Below are positions 35,100-48,900 of a stretch of 64,000 bases of DNA, piece by piece. The position numbers and the translations under genes were made by a program. The stretch covers positions 3,658,001-3,722,000 of the forward strand of contig NC_092807.1 in assembly GCF_040954645.1 (NCBI RefSeq). Direction: 5' to 3'. Position 1 is the first letter of the stretch, and every line of letters starts with the position of its first letter. Source of the DNA: Diabrotica undecimpunctata (lineage: Eukaryota > Arthropoda > Insecta > Coleoptera > Chrysomelidae). Under the pieces are notes generated by a model. It saw only the letters and a program-made list of their open reading frames with translations, was not told the DNA's origin and did no database searches.

Positions 35100-37470
35100 T
35101 TAAAATTAAAGTGTTTATCTACTAGATACTACTACGTAAGTCATCTATACGTAATTATTATTGTGAAAAGAAAACGTCAAATAATAAATATACACTACCG
35201 TACAATCATTTTGTGAGGTTAGCTGCTTCAAGTAGCTTATATTAGCATGCGATTGTAAACAATGTAAACACACCTTCCGATCTAACCAGTCCAGTAAATC
35301 AACGTTCGAATATCACAAACAGTTATGCTTCAGCCGCTTCACATTCTTTTCCGAGTAAGAACCAAGCAATTGTATTTAGTTATATCGATAATGCTAAACT
35401 GCAGGATTATCTCATTCCTTTGGGTACAATCATCAACCCAAAAAATATTATTTTTTCATCTAGATTATCTAATAATAGAATCTGCATGTATTTGGCAAAC
35501 AAAACCGTAGTAGATAACTTCATGACACAACATGGCTCTATAGAAGTACTCGGCGAAGTTGTAACAGCACGAAGACTTGTCTCTCCAGCAGAAAGACTAG
35601 TCTTGTCTGGAGTCTGCCCGTCAATTCCTCATCAAGTATTAGTTGAAGAATTACAGAATATCGGTTTAAAGCTTATTTCCCCAATAACATTTCTGAAAAT
35701 TAGCTCGACTCTTTTCGAATATAGTCACATATTGAGCTTTCGGAGGCAAGTTTATATAAGCCCTATAACATCACCAATTCCAGATTCTATTCTAATAAAT
35801 TTCGACCAAACACCTTACCGCATATTTTTGTCTCAAGGTACACTCACCTGCTTAATTTGCAAAAATACAGGACACATATCATCCCAATGCAAAACCAGTT
35901 CAGTAACGGAATCAACTCATATTGAGTCAAACAATGAAGTACCAAATCAAACAGCTTCAACAAGTATACTACACAAGGTACCAAACACCCAGCAGTCATC
36001 AAGTTATCCATTATCAAATCCGAGCATATCACCTACACCTACAAATTTCCACAACAAAGAAACTACTAATAAAAAAGGTAAAAGAAATAATTATTTCTTT
36101 TACCTTTTGAAATGGACTCACACAAGCAACACATTCATGATTTAAACTACTAATACTCCTACTCATAGCAACACTTTTAATCAACCTCATTCAGCGGCAA
36201 TACCGTTTTCACAAACTTCGGAAGCAATATTTTCCAATCTATCAGCTCCTTTTCCATTAGATACAACTGCAGAAAATTCTAATAAAACTGATAAATCACC
36301 ACAATTTTTTGAAACAACCAATTCAGTACCTCCAGTACTTCCAAATGTAATAAAGCCACATCATTCAAGTGAAAACTCTAATAGCAATTGCGAAAACGCA
36401 AGTTCTTCCATAAAACGCAGTATTGGTGAGATCGACAGGCCTCCCTCAGATTCAGCAATTTCATCAGAAAATCTGTTTGCAAAACCCAAACTCTCTAAAC
36501 CAAAAAAACCGCGCTCATCTAAAGTTCAATCTACACGGGAAACTATTGAAAATTTCATTGATAATCATACCCCACCATTCGTTTTAAATTTCCACCAATT
36601 GTCCTTACTGATTGATAATGTCCAAGGCTCCCCCGACACTATTAGCGTCGTAAAAGAATTTACAACTGATATGGCTGGTTTACTCCATCTTTTACAAAGC
36701 AGCTATCAATATGCAAATGATAGATCTACAAAAAGCAAGTTTACAAAACTTCAAAAGAAACTACACAACCACTTAGGGAAAGAGATTTCTGACTTAGATA
36801 GTGACTCTTCTGTAGACAATCGTTCAGTATCATCTAACTCAAATCTGTTAACAACATTCAACTCGATACTTCAATGGAACATTGATGGATTCTTCCATCG
36901 TCTCCCTATGCTACAGCTTCTTTTATCTGAATATTCTCTAGATATTATTTGTCTACAGGAGACAAACTTAAAGACCAATCAGTTGTACAATTCAAAAAAT
37001 TTTACTTGTTTCCGCAAAGACCGTACAGATGCAAGTCGTGCAAGCGGCGGTGTAGCAATACTAGTAAACAAATCCATCGAAGCGATACAAATTCCAATAG
37101 TCAGTGATTTGGAGGCCGTTGCTATCAGAATCATATCTATCAGTTTAGTATCTATTTGCAATTTTTACCTTCCTTGTGACAAACAAGTAAGTTCTGATAG
37201 CCTTTGCAGGTTATTAGAGCAACTGCCACGTCTCTCTACATTCATTAAAACACATTTTTCCGAAACATCCTTTTGAAAAGTTGCTAAAATACCAGCTTTC
37301 CAAAGCTCATGAACATGGAAGAAGCGTCCAGTTTTTATGGGTTCCCTCACACGTCGGAATAACAGGAAATGAAGAAGCTGACAGGATTGCACGAGAGGCA
37401 ATTTTAAGTGATTTGTCGGAGCCAATAGACAAGTGTGTTTCCAGTGGTGGATGCGACATCATTTTCTAAT
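35100..37470 (+). mobile_element. Jockey-type LINE with Gag and endonuclease start, internally deleted
   Basis: The ORF1 part (35420-36145) has a zinc knuckle CLICKNTGHISSQC near 35850-35890. ORF2 begins as an AP endonuclease (FNSILQWNIDGFFHRL, LDIICLQETNLK, ASGGVAILVN; 36860-37240). At about 37240-37280 it jumps directly to the RNase H end (FLWVPSHVGITGNEEADRIA), so the rest of the endonuclease and all of RT are missing. It ends in an A-rich run and (TA)n near 37470-37495. Confidence 0.85.
36073..36108. repeat. Perfect 36-base palindrome
   Basis: The 18 bases 36073-36090 are the exact reverse complement of 36091-36108, with no spacer. It interrupts ORF1 of the LINE. Confidence 0.95.
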
Positions 37471-37499
37471 AAAAAAAAAATATATATATATATTTTGAG

Positions 37500-39360
37500 T
37501 ACCAGAGATTATTTTATTGAAATTTAAACAAAATGCTTCCATAGGACTATTTTTATGACCGGTGTAGTAGACCGTGTGCGACTACTGATACACAAAATTA
37601 AACTGCGTCTACTGAAAGGTTAATGGGCGACTCATACTACTGCCCAGAAGTGACAGAACTGTATTTACATCTGTAAAATTATTCTACATATTGTATTATC
37701 TTGTGAGTTCGAATATTGCTCTTTATCACTCATCAACTGTTTTCTTAGGGTTGGTTTTCATATGCTGTTCTATTGCCCCTGTTATTTTTCTACTAATTTG
37801 TTTCCTCTCTCTGTGGGCGTAATTCCTGACGTTAGTGGGTGTGACAATGCCCTAATTTACATTAAAACCTACAAATGCCACCTTTACCCCCGCCTTTTGA
37901 GGATATTTCTGTAATGATTCTGATCTAAACTTCCGAGTGCAATGGTCGAAAGAAAAAACAACAGTTTTAAGCCATTAGTTTATATTAATTAGCATACACA
38001 TCAATATAAATCACAAACTTACCTACTAAGAAATAAAAGAAAAATTAAACAATTCTACTGTTCTAGGGATCTTTAGACATCTGCGACAATATCATGTCCG
38101 TATTGACGGTTTGTGCCTAAAAACTTTCTATTGACATATATGTTAATTAGAAACCAGCGATTGTCGACAAGAAAACACCGTCACTTACACATAAAGAACC
38201 AGTAGAGGTGTTTACTCTTCGACAATCACTGTTCACAAAAATTAAAAAGAGCAGAATCTTACTTTCCAGAAAATGCCCTCAATTTGGCAAACCTTTTGTA
38301 GACTGTACTGTCAGATCGGTTGCAGAGTTTCAGATACGTGTGAATTTTACATCTAAAATTGCCAGCAATTTCTGCTTACTTTGTTCCGTATTTTGTTCTT
38401 GTCTTTAACCATCTAACAAACGTTTCCTACCATTTTCACTGACCACTCATTTTCTTCGTTTCTTTAACTTCATCTTACCGTACTTAGTTCATTATTCTCA
38501 TATTTTGAACTAAAAGTTAATTATCATTTGATATCCATGAACAAACCTTCCGAACTCGCGCAAGTTAAGTTTTTACTAAGATTTCGAGCATTTTCTGGAA
38601 AAGAAGATTTCACCCCGTAAAGTTTGGGTACAACCTCTATACTTTGCATCAAATAAATGCTCCCTTTTCACAATATAATAAATACATATCATATTATCGG
38701 GGCACTATACAAAATTACATTCAGTATATAATATTGATGATTATAATTAATACCTAGTGCCTAATAATAGTGTATTACCTCTAAAGCTATCTACTCGTTA
38801 TATAATCATCATTCAAACATTGAAGCCAGATCGATAAAAAAATATCGCAATATAGAAATTTTCAAATATCCTCACTTTTGAATCGATAAAATTTAATCAC
38901 ATTTCGTTATTGTTTTCAAAAACAATAATAGAAACTTCAATTAACCGCGCAATTTGAAATTTTCCCAGACATGATATGACAGCTTATCTACGGTGGTAAA
39001 TAATCTTTAATGTTTTTTATTTGGTTTTAATGATTTTTTTGTTTCACATCCAAATAAGGATTCAAATATTTTTCCGTACAAGGAATGATAAGGTATGAAT
39101 ATGGCAGTGTCCACACTGATGTTTCCTTGTTTTTAAGATTCAGGACCTACATAAAATGGTAGTTGAATAAATATATGGAAAAAACTATAATTTTTATTAT
39201 ATTTTATGCATATTATCACAATTCCTAGAAAAAATATAAACATCACGAGGAAACAAGAGATAATATTGTTCTGAAGCTATTTTCTTGTGGCATTTTAAAT
39301 TAATTACTATTTAAATGGGAATAAGCCACAATTAAAGGTTAAAATACGTTTATTGACGTT
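37500..39360. other. No gene seen
   Basis: AT-rich intergenic DNA without a supported gene or repeat. Confidence 0.4.
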
Positions 39361-39369
39361 TCAATTACG

Positions 39370-40200
39370 TATCGAGGGCAAAAAAGTGCATGGGCGACAA
39401 GAGATTTGTTCTTGGATTGGTTCAAAACTGAATTCTTCCCTGATGTTCGTTGTCATCTCGCATGTGTAAACCTCCCTCAGGAGACAGTGTTGCTGCTGGA
39501 CAATTGCCCTGGTCATCCATCCGCTGATGAACTTCGTAGTGAAGATGGTAAAATGCCATGTTCGTATCAATACAACAGCTATGATTCAACCAATGGACCA
39601 GAATGTTATCCAGAACCCAAAACTGCGCTCTTGAAAAGTTTACTCTCCAACATTCTTGCTGACGAGCAAATTGGAACGGATCTGGTAGTAGCTTTGAAGA
39701 AAGTTAATCTGGAGGACGTCGTTTTCAATTTGGTAAATTGTTAGTTATCCATTTCACAACGTTTGATTCAACTTTCTTGGAAAAGCTTAAGCACAAACTT
39801 AGTGGCTGTTGACGACTCATCATCCAACGAAAAAGATATCATTATGTCGCTCAGCTGACTCAAGATAATAATTACAGAATCTGAGGTTCGACAATGGGCA
39901 TCAGTTGGCCGTGACAAAGAAATTGACACTCAAGAAATGCTCACGGATGAAGAAATTGTAAGGGCCATTCACATTGAAGAAACGGAAGAGGAGGATGTCG
40001 ATGATGAAACCACCTGCTTCAAAAACTTCTGCTGCTAAAGCTGTTAAAGCTCTGAACACAGCCATCAGTTGGGCAGATGACAACCTCAACAGCAGCGAGG
40101 AGATCATGATGCTAAGGCGTATAAGAGACAGAGCGTTTGCACATCGAGACTGTCGCCCAGAAAAAAATTACAGATTTTTTTACTGCTCCCATTGAAATTT
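39370..40200 (+). mobile_element. Tigger/jerky-type transposase fragment
   Basis: It encodes ATRDLFLDWFKTEFFPDVR, then VLLLDNCPGHP (second Asp of DDE_1). In a shifted frame AMIQPMDQNVIQN follows (third Asp). After that come LADEQIGTDLVVALKKVNLEDVVF and an acidic DEEIVRAIHIEETEEED tail. The N-terminal DNA-binding part and the first Asp are absent. It is a decayed fragment. Confidence 0.8.
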
Positions 40201-40380
40201 ATATAGAAAATATGTATTAAATATATTGTATATATATATTTGTATAATATAATATTTTATTAATATACATAAAGCATTTTCAGTCATTTTCATTGTATTT
40301 TTGCAGTTTTTTCCCCCAATAAAAAAGTCATAAGTAATCCGAACGATGCGATCATCCGAATAACCCGTTTCCGTTCGGAT

Positions 40381-41650
40381 TTTTTACCACTCTTGGATAG
40401 TTCTGTTCACTCGAAACAGCAGATTCAAAACTTACATGCGAAAGTATTTCGTAAAAAACTGAAACAATCAGTTTTAGTGACAAATTGGTAAATTTGCAAT
40501 TTATTTCAACCAATCAGAGTGTAGGAATTTTGACACGTTACCTCAAATTTACCCTGATCTAGGAATTTTTTACGTACGACCCTCAGTTGAGAATGAGGAA
40601 AACCAAATGACATTTTCTGCCCTTCAGGAGGACAAACATTTACTCGATAACATTCGTAAAGAAGATAGCGATGATAGCGTAGCTGACAAGGATTATGTAC
40701 TTTCAGCGATAACTCTATGATTGCTAATAACAATGGGGTTATTTCCCATAATAACCAATTCAGCTTAGGATACCTTATTCTGACTAGGATACTGAGCGTG
40801 AAGATATGGTAGGTGTCAATGGCGAACCTAATAATGATAAGAAAAGGAAGTCTTCATACACAAGAGAAATAACAATAAAATACAAGAGAAATAAGAGGAT
40901 TGGAATATACCAATCAAAAAAGAAAAATTAGTTCAAGCAAGAAATGTAAAACGTTTGCAAACCACGTAGAAAAAAATATGCCAATAAAATTAATTTTAAC
41001 AACAAATATTTAAAGAATACTGGCATCTTGGAGATGATAACAAAAGAGTGTTATATTTGGTCCAATTGATTTCTCCTAAATGAACTCCTAAAAGTTCGTA
41101 TTAGAAACAGTGGACAAGCTCCTAAACTAAGAAGCATGAAATATATTTATTATGTAAAACTTCGTGGAGTTTTAGTTGAAATTTGTAAGGAATGCTTACA
41201 TTATAGAAACATAAACACATAGAAAACATTTTGTGAGAGCGAAAAATTCCTATGTACAAAATTGAGTCGTAGGAATATCCGGTGTAACAAGTAATGGCCA
41301 AAAGGGTTCTAGTACACCACGTACCTACCACGTACAACGTACGTCGTTTTACGTATAACGTAAAAACACTTGAAAAAATATCAGTTTTAGTGACAAATTG
41401 GTACCTACTAATTTCAACCAGACTGTAGGTTTTTTTGTTTCCCTGAAATTTCCCCAGACCTAGGAAATTTTTACGTACAACAGTTCATTCTTATTTATCA
41501 GCATTCAGGTACTTTTTTACTACTCTTCGGTAGTTCTGTTCACACAAACTACAGATCTAAATATTCTCGTAAACATAGGTTAGGTAACACTGAAAAAATC
41601 ATAGATTCCAGAGACAAATCAGTAAATTGTGCGTAGTTTCAACAAATCAA
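40381..41650. repeat. Three diverged copies of a ~130-190-base repeat
   Basis: Copies lie at about 40381-40575, 41366-41485 and 41507-41650, all in direct orientation. Shared blocks are TAGTTCTGTTCAC, CAGTTTTAGTGACAAATTGG and CTAGGAATTTTTTACGTAC (with substitutions). No coding. Confidence 0.6.
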
Positions 41651-42693
41651 GTGACTGATATTTACCTAAATCTGGGGAAATTTCAAAACAAAGTTCTAAA
41701 ATTAGTTCTGATAGCAGATTTCGTAATCTCAGATCTGGTGTGAAGTTTGTATTATTCTTCGAAATCAATAATTCGACAAAAAATATTCCCTTTAGAGCTA
41801 TTGCGATATTTTTTTGGAAAAAGTGAGTTTAGGATATCGTACGTTCTGGCATTTCGACAGATACCACAAATACCTAAACCTTCCCACTAAGGTTAACCAG
41901 AAAAGCACCTATCGAATATTAGTAGCAAGATTCGAAATGTGGTAGGAGACGATCGATGTGATAAATATACCGCCACACACGCATTTTTAATTAATTTAAA
42001 AATTTAACTCAAAAATAATATGTAAATTGATTTTAGAAAAAAACCACTAATTCTATGCAAAGTATAGCTTGTAAAATTAGTTGCTATCCTTCTCTTTTAC
42101 ATTGCTTGTGGTCACTTTTCGCGCAAAGGAAAAAAATCATCGAGACATATTCATAATGTACTTGGCATTTCAATAAAGAACCACCGAAGGTTACTTGCAG
42201 TAAAAATCATTATAATAAAGAATACAAATGAAAATTTTCACATGTACAACGAATTTTGTGCACACAAAAAATGAAACCTTTCCAAAGGCATTCGAGACAC
42301 ATTCGTCTGGGAATCACAAAGCGTTTTTTTCTTCAAATTCTCATGACAGTTCCCCTGTTTGTTCTTAAACGAACTGAAAATTGTTGAAAAATTAATAAAA
42401 AGTAGTTTTTTGCGCGTAAAGTGACCAAAGCAAAGACGCAATACGTGATACAAGAAAATATACAGACTAAATGAACGCTCGTTGGGAGCGACGAAAAAAG
42501 TATTGGTTTACCAAGAGAAGAAAGCTATACAATAGTCAATTTTATATCCATTATCACTTTTTGTTGCCGTGTGCCCTTGAGAAAATTGCTGCCTCAAAAA
42601 CGTATGACAAAACTATAGAGAAACCGAATTTGAATGTTATACAGGAAATGGATAATTATAGGATTGGATCTATATGACTGTATTGTTAGCTGT
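41651..42693. other. Downstream of loqs, no gene seen
   Basis: AT-rich DNA that should contain the loqs 3' UTR next to 42694. Nothing else was recognised. Confidence 0.4.
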
Positions 42694-42942
42694 TCATTTT
42701 TTGGTCATGATTTTGAGGTACTCGAGGGCATGATGAGCTGCCGATCCCTTGGCTTCTTTCGGAGTTTTGCCGGTGCCGTAGCAGACAGCCACAGGCAAGG
42801 TGGATAGCTGCACCAGGCACTGGTGGCGACCGGTCAACGTTTTCTCTTCGATATCCACGTAGGTCACCTCGAAGGATTGTTCGCTGGCGATCTCCTGCAA
42901 GAACTGAACGAAGTTGAACTCCTTGGAGTTAAAGCTGAGAGT
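42694..42942 (-). CDS. loqs: loqs last exon: dsRBD3
   Basis: 82 codons plus stop (42694-42696), acceptor TTCTAG. Covers the third dsRBD from TLSFNSKEF to LKIMTKK, the usual end of TRBP/PACT/Loqs proteins. Confidence 0.92.
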   Translation of the reverse strand, partial: TLSFNSKEFNFVQFLQEIASEQSFEVTYVDIEEKTLTGRHQCLVQLSTLPVAVCYGTGKTPKEAKGSAAHHALEYLKIMTKK

Positions 42943-45900
42943 CTAGAACCAAAAAAAAAGTTCAGTTTAATGGGAAGCCAATATAAACTTTATCATCACA
43001 AATAAAATTTAAAGATATATATTAAACGCGTTTCTTAACTTATAGCTATCACAGTTTACTTCAATCTCCATATTTTCACCAAATTGAGTTATTGCTGCCA
43101 TATATATCTTGGTGTTCATCTCTACAACTTCACAAAATAACATAATAACAAAACCCTCAATATCTGGTACATATTTAACGTCAAAAATTATGGTCAGTAG
43201 CAAAAACAGTAATCTCCATCGGTCCGCGAATGGCAACATCGGCAATCTCCGTTTTGACCGATCATAGTGTATTACATGCTTCATAACAATGCCGTCACAA
43301 ACTTTGTGCCATTTTCGGACCGATGTCTTCTTATTCAACTATCTGGAAAGCCAGTAAATATTAACATCATTCAAACTTATGCCCCTACGACCGATAAACC
43401 CATAGAAGAGCTAGAAGTGTGGTATGCTGACGTAGAAAAACTTATAAAGATGACCAAAAAACGAGACCTAACATTTATCTTAGGTGACTTTAATGCTAAG
43501 TTAGGTAGAGGAAAAGTTTCTGGATTGATCGGAGACTTCGGACTTGGAGCAAGGAACGACAGGGGAGAGAGAATGACCGAATTCTGCCAACAACACAACA
43601 TGGTAGCAACAAATACATGGTTTAAATTACACCCTCGCAGATTGTACACTAGGACTTCACCACAACACAATGAAAACAGAGTAATCCGTAACCAAATAGA
43701 TTACATATTGGTCAACAAAAGATATCACAATGCAATCATCAGTGCAAAAACATATCCTGGAACTGACATCAATTCCGATCATAATCCTGTTGTTGCAAAA
43801 GTTCGCGCAAGATGGAAACTAATAAAGAAACAAAAACCTCAACACCAACTATTAGACATCCAATTATTGAAAAACGACACCATACATCAGACAGTAAATA
43901 AAGAATTAAACAGAAATTTAGGAAATATCGACCACAATAGAATTAGCGAGTACGATGACATAAACGTTCTGTGGAAAACTATTAAAGAACAAATGAACAA
44001 TGTAACGGAAAAACATCTAAAAGTAACACCTAGAAATAACAAACAGGAATGGATGACAGAAGAGATTTTACAATTAATGAACAAACGAAGAGAATCTAAA
44101 GGAAAAAATGACAAGGACGGAGAATACAAAAGACTAAATAGAATAATTCGAAAAAAAAAAAATAACCGAAGCAAAAGAGAAATGGCTGGAAACAAAATGC
44201 GTGGAAATAGAAGAACTACAGCAAAGGCACGATTTTTTTTTAATTTACTTAAAAAGGTAAAAGAGTTTACATCGACTACCAAGAGAACGACTTTTCACAC
44301 CATGCTAAACACGGATGGCAAACTGCTAGAATCAACGGAAGATAAACTGAAAGAATGGGAAAACTACATTAAAATTCTTTTTCACGACATACGAGAAGAA
44401 CCAAGATTGGAAAATAACAACGAAGGCCAACAATTCTGAAATCTGAAATCATAAATGCAATTAATCATCTTAAACAAATAAAAGCCCAGGTCCAGACGGA
44501 ATATACCCAGAAATGTTAAAATTAATCAGAGAAGAAAATATCGAAATATTTGTCCTTTTATTCAATCGCATTTATGATACAGGTAAAATACCCCAAGATT
44601 GGCTGGAGTCAATATTCATCCCACTACCAAAAAAGCCAAACCCACAACACTGCAATGAGTTCCGTCTGATAAGCCTTATGAGTCATACAGTAAAAGTCCT
44701 ACTAAAAATCGTACATAATCGTATCTATAGAAAGTGCGAAACAATAATCGGAGACGATCAGTTTGGATTCAGAGCCGGCATGGGAACGAGAGAAGCCCTG
44801 TTCAGTTTACTAGTTCTCGCCCAAAAATGCTACGACCAACAGAAAGATATATTTATATGCTTTATAGACTTCGAAAAAACATTTGATAGAGTAAGACACG
44901 ACCTACTATTAGAACGTTTGCAAGAAGTCGGTTTAGATGGAAAAGACACCAAATTCTTAAAAAACTTGTACTGGAACCAAAACGCCAGAGTTAGGATCGA
45001 AGGTTCCACATCCGCAGAAGTAGAAATTAGGAGGGGAGTTAGACAAGGATGTGTTCTGTCGCCTCTGCTGTTTAATCTTTACTCCGAGTTTCTATTTAAA
45101 GAAGCATTGGAGGATTCCAAGGATGGAGTCAATGTGAATGGCGTAAATATCAACAGTATCAGATACGCCGATGATACAGTGTTAATTTCGGATTCTGACT
45201 TAGGTCTACAACGACTCATCGACAAGACCAACTCGACCTGTGAGCAATTTGGTATGAAAATAAACATTAAAAAAACCAAAGTTATTTAAACCTTTGAGTG
45301 TTATTAAGATTTTTTAGAAGAATTAGTACTTATTTATTACATTTACCGCTTAACAGTTAGTTTTGGGTGTATTATCTTGAGTAAAACTTAGAAAATCTTG
45401 AGTTTTACCATAACGCTTTAAACACGAATAATGATAATATGCTAGAAAACATATACTTATTGATTCTAAAGAAAATGAAGGAGATATTGAGCATATTGAA
45501 GGAGAAGCTGATGCTTGTGATGAAATTTCAGATTTGGTTGTTTAAAACTTTTTTGTTCCATAAATATTTGTTTTAAGATTTTTTCAATAGAGATTTAGTT
45601 TCAAGAAATATGTTTTTTTGCATTCATATATTGTTTTTTCTGTTGCAAAATCGACAATCTCCAAGTGTTTGAAGCAAAACCAGAAATCTCCAAACTTAAA
45701 TTGTTAATTACTTAAAATTTATTGAAATAATTAGGTTAATTTTGTAAATAACTAAAACCAATATACAAATAAATATAAATAACAAAAAAAAAATTTAAAA
45801 CGCTAAAATTTTATTCTAAAAAATTTGTCAAAGTGGAGATTGCTGGTTTTGCTTCTATAATAGACCCCTCATATGATGTCCTACTAAAATGCTTTTGTTT

Positions 45901-48900
45901 TGCAACACCAACAATATTCTATGCCGATTTATTTTGATATTATGAATGAATCTGAATATGATATGAATGAATAAATAAAATAAAACGTTTTAAGATGCAC
46001 AAAAGAGAACACTACACATAAGCTATAGTATTGTGTTCGCCACTTAGTAACAAACTGATTTCGGTCTAATAGTCATCATCCTTTCTCCAAAGGTGGCAAC
46101 AACTAAAAACTGATTGATCTTATTATATTCGTTATTTTCTTTCCTTTCATTTGCTATGTCGCATGTTAGTAGATCAGTTGTTTATTTTGTAGTCAGCCAG
46201 AGGTCTTCTTTATGTCAATAAATCAAAATTTGTCTTAAAGTAAATCTATTTTATCCATAGCGTCCTCTGATATTTCATATGTCGCTATACGTTCATTAAT
46301 AATGAAGATAAGGTGTAGTGCCCTGTTGGTAGACGCCTTATTAATTTTTTTTTATTTTAATATACAGTGAAACCTCGATTATCCGTCTCTCTATTAACCG
46401 TCACCTCTGTCAGGGTTCATACATTTAAGTTATATTGACCAAATAAGTAAAAATTTAAATTCAGCATTGCGATAAGCCAAACGAAATTCCTTAAAATGTA
46501 CACGTCTAGTTATGCCACTATCATATTTTTTATGTAAATAATTTTTGTTCTTATTGAGGGCTCTGGATTAAATTTCAATTTAAATAGATAATGGTAAATG
46601 ATACTGTGCTTTTAGAGTTCTATTTTTAGAATCGCAAGCCGAAAATAAAAACGCACAGCACAATAATTATTATGTCAATTATCTATGTGTTAACATAATT
46701 CAGTTTGAGTTAAATTCGAACATTGATTGTATCACTTAGTCGTTTGATCAATTAAGTTTTGAAAAATGGAGCCTTCCCCATCTGGAGTATCAAAAAGAAA
46801 ACGTGTTATTTTGTAAAATAAAAAAAAAAAAGGTGTTTATGCTGTCGCATTGAGCAAAAAGTATGATGTTCCGAGAACAATCAATGATTTAAAGAAAAAT
46901 GCTGAAGGAATTGAAAAGTATGCTTCGCAAATGAAATCGTTGGATGGCCGGGTGAACCATCGTAAGACAATGAAAAAAGCCACAAATGAATCACTCGACA
47001 CGGCTCTGTGTTTGTGGTTCGTTCAAAAAAGAAGCGAAGGTGTTCGTTTGTCTGGACCAATTGTTGCCAAAAAACGTTGTTTTTCAACATGAAATTGAAT
47101 GGCGATATTTCATTCAAAGGAAGCAGCGGTTGGTTGGAAAAGTTCAAAAATCGCCACGGTATACGAGAACTGAAAATCAAAGGTGAAAAAAAGAAAGTTT
47201 CAAACTATGATCGATAAATATGGTTTGACACGCGATCAAGTGTTCAATGTGGATGAAACTGGTTTAAACTACAAAGCATTGCCAACGAAAACACTCACTG
47301 CACTGTCTGAAAAATATGCACCCGGATTTAAAACGCAAAAGCAACGAATCACAGCAATGATGTGTTCAAATGCAAGTGGTGATCATCGCCTTCCTTTATT
47401 ATTGATTGGTACAGCAAAAAAACCACGTTGTTTCAAGGGCATAAATATAACCGCGCTTTCCGTTAACTACTACGCACAACATAATGCATGGATGTCCCAG
47501 GAAATATTCGCGGACTGGTTCAAAAAGTTATGTACTACAAACCAAAATTTGTTTATCTATTTTTTTAACATCTTGTTTTTTACCGGAAGTTCGACAACCA
47601 AAAAATTTGCCACCAAAGGCGATTCTCATTTTGGACAATGCACCTGCCCATCATGAGGTCGGTATGCTGCGAAGTGACGATGGAAATATCACGTGCTCTT
47701 TTCTGCCTGCGAATAAAACATCAGTGATACAGCGAATGGATCAGCCATTGAAACATTCAAAAGAAGATATAGAAAAAAAATTATTGAAAACCTAGTTATG
47801 GAAGAGGAATATTCTTTACCAGAATACTGGAAAGCATACAATTTAAAACAAGCAGTCGACAATGCTGTGGATGCTTGGGCTGATGTTTCGAAAGTAACGC
47901 TGAAGAGAGCGTGGAATAAATTATGGCCTGAATCAACTCAAGATGAAAATGTCCCCGTGACAGCCGAGCGTGATGCGGTGACAAATGAAGTTATGGCTGA
48001 ATCAACTGTTTTGTTTTCGTTGCCTAAAGATGACATAAACGAATGGTTAATTTGTGATGAGGACGCAAACGGCTATCGATTGCTGACAGATGATGAAATC
48101 GTTGAAATTGCAACAGAGGCGGAAGAAACTGATTCAGAAGCTGACACAGACTTTGATGGTGGCGATGTTGATGATGCTACTGCAACTCACAAAGAATTAC
48201 GTAAAGGAGCTAGAGAAGCTGCAGAAGAAGCAGATAAGGTAGACGTCGATTAAGAAATTCAACAAGAAAACAAGCAAAACTTTCGGAATATTTTAAATCA
48301 ACTTGATTCGACTGTACTAACATAAATCCTTATTATATTGTCAAATAAAACATAAAAATAAAATTTGAGAGTTATACTATGAATGTTCTGTTAACAGTCT
48401 TTTCGATTATCCGTCAAACCCTTGGTCCGGTGCCCTGACGGATAATCGAGGTTCCACTGTAATCCTTATCTATTTTTTACTTTCTCGATATTACTATTTC
48501 AAAAAATGAATTAAACCCTTAAAAGTAAGTACCTGCAAGTCAGCCAACTTCTTGCCTTCGGAATTTTTCAGCGCTTTATGGAACTGGGAAACTTTGTGGG
48601 ACTGGTTGCCCAACTTGGTAATCTTAGTGTCTTTCAGTCCCGAATACCGATTCTCAGCCGAGCTGCCGAGTTTAGTTGCCAACTAAAACAGAATAAAAAC
48701 ACAAAATTGAAATGAAAGTGTGCTATGATAATTTTTTACTTTCTTTCAAAACTCGAAACGGTACATACTCGGTGTCATTTCAATTTTGCACTTTTACTCG
48801 TGTGTTTAAAAAAGCCGTGCTCATTTCGTCCGCGCAAGAACTGAAAGACAGTAAAATTACCGTAGCACAAAAAATTTAGCAACTAATCTTTTTTGTTTAA

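Noticed and set aside
43887..44282. 131-codon minus-strand frame
   Set aside because: Antisense shadow of the LINE endonuclease-connector frame.
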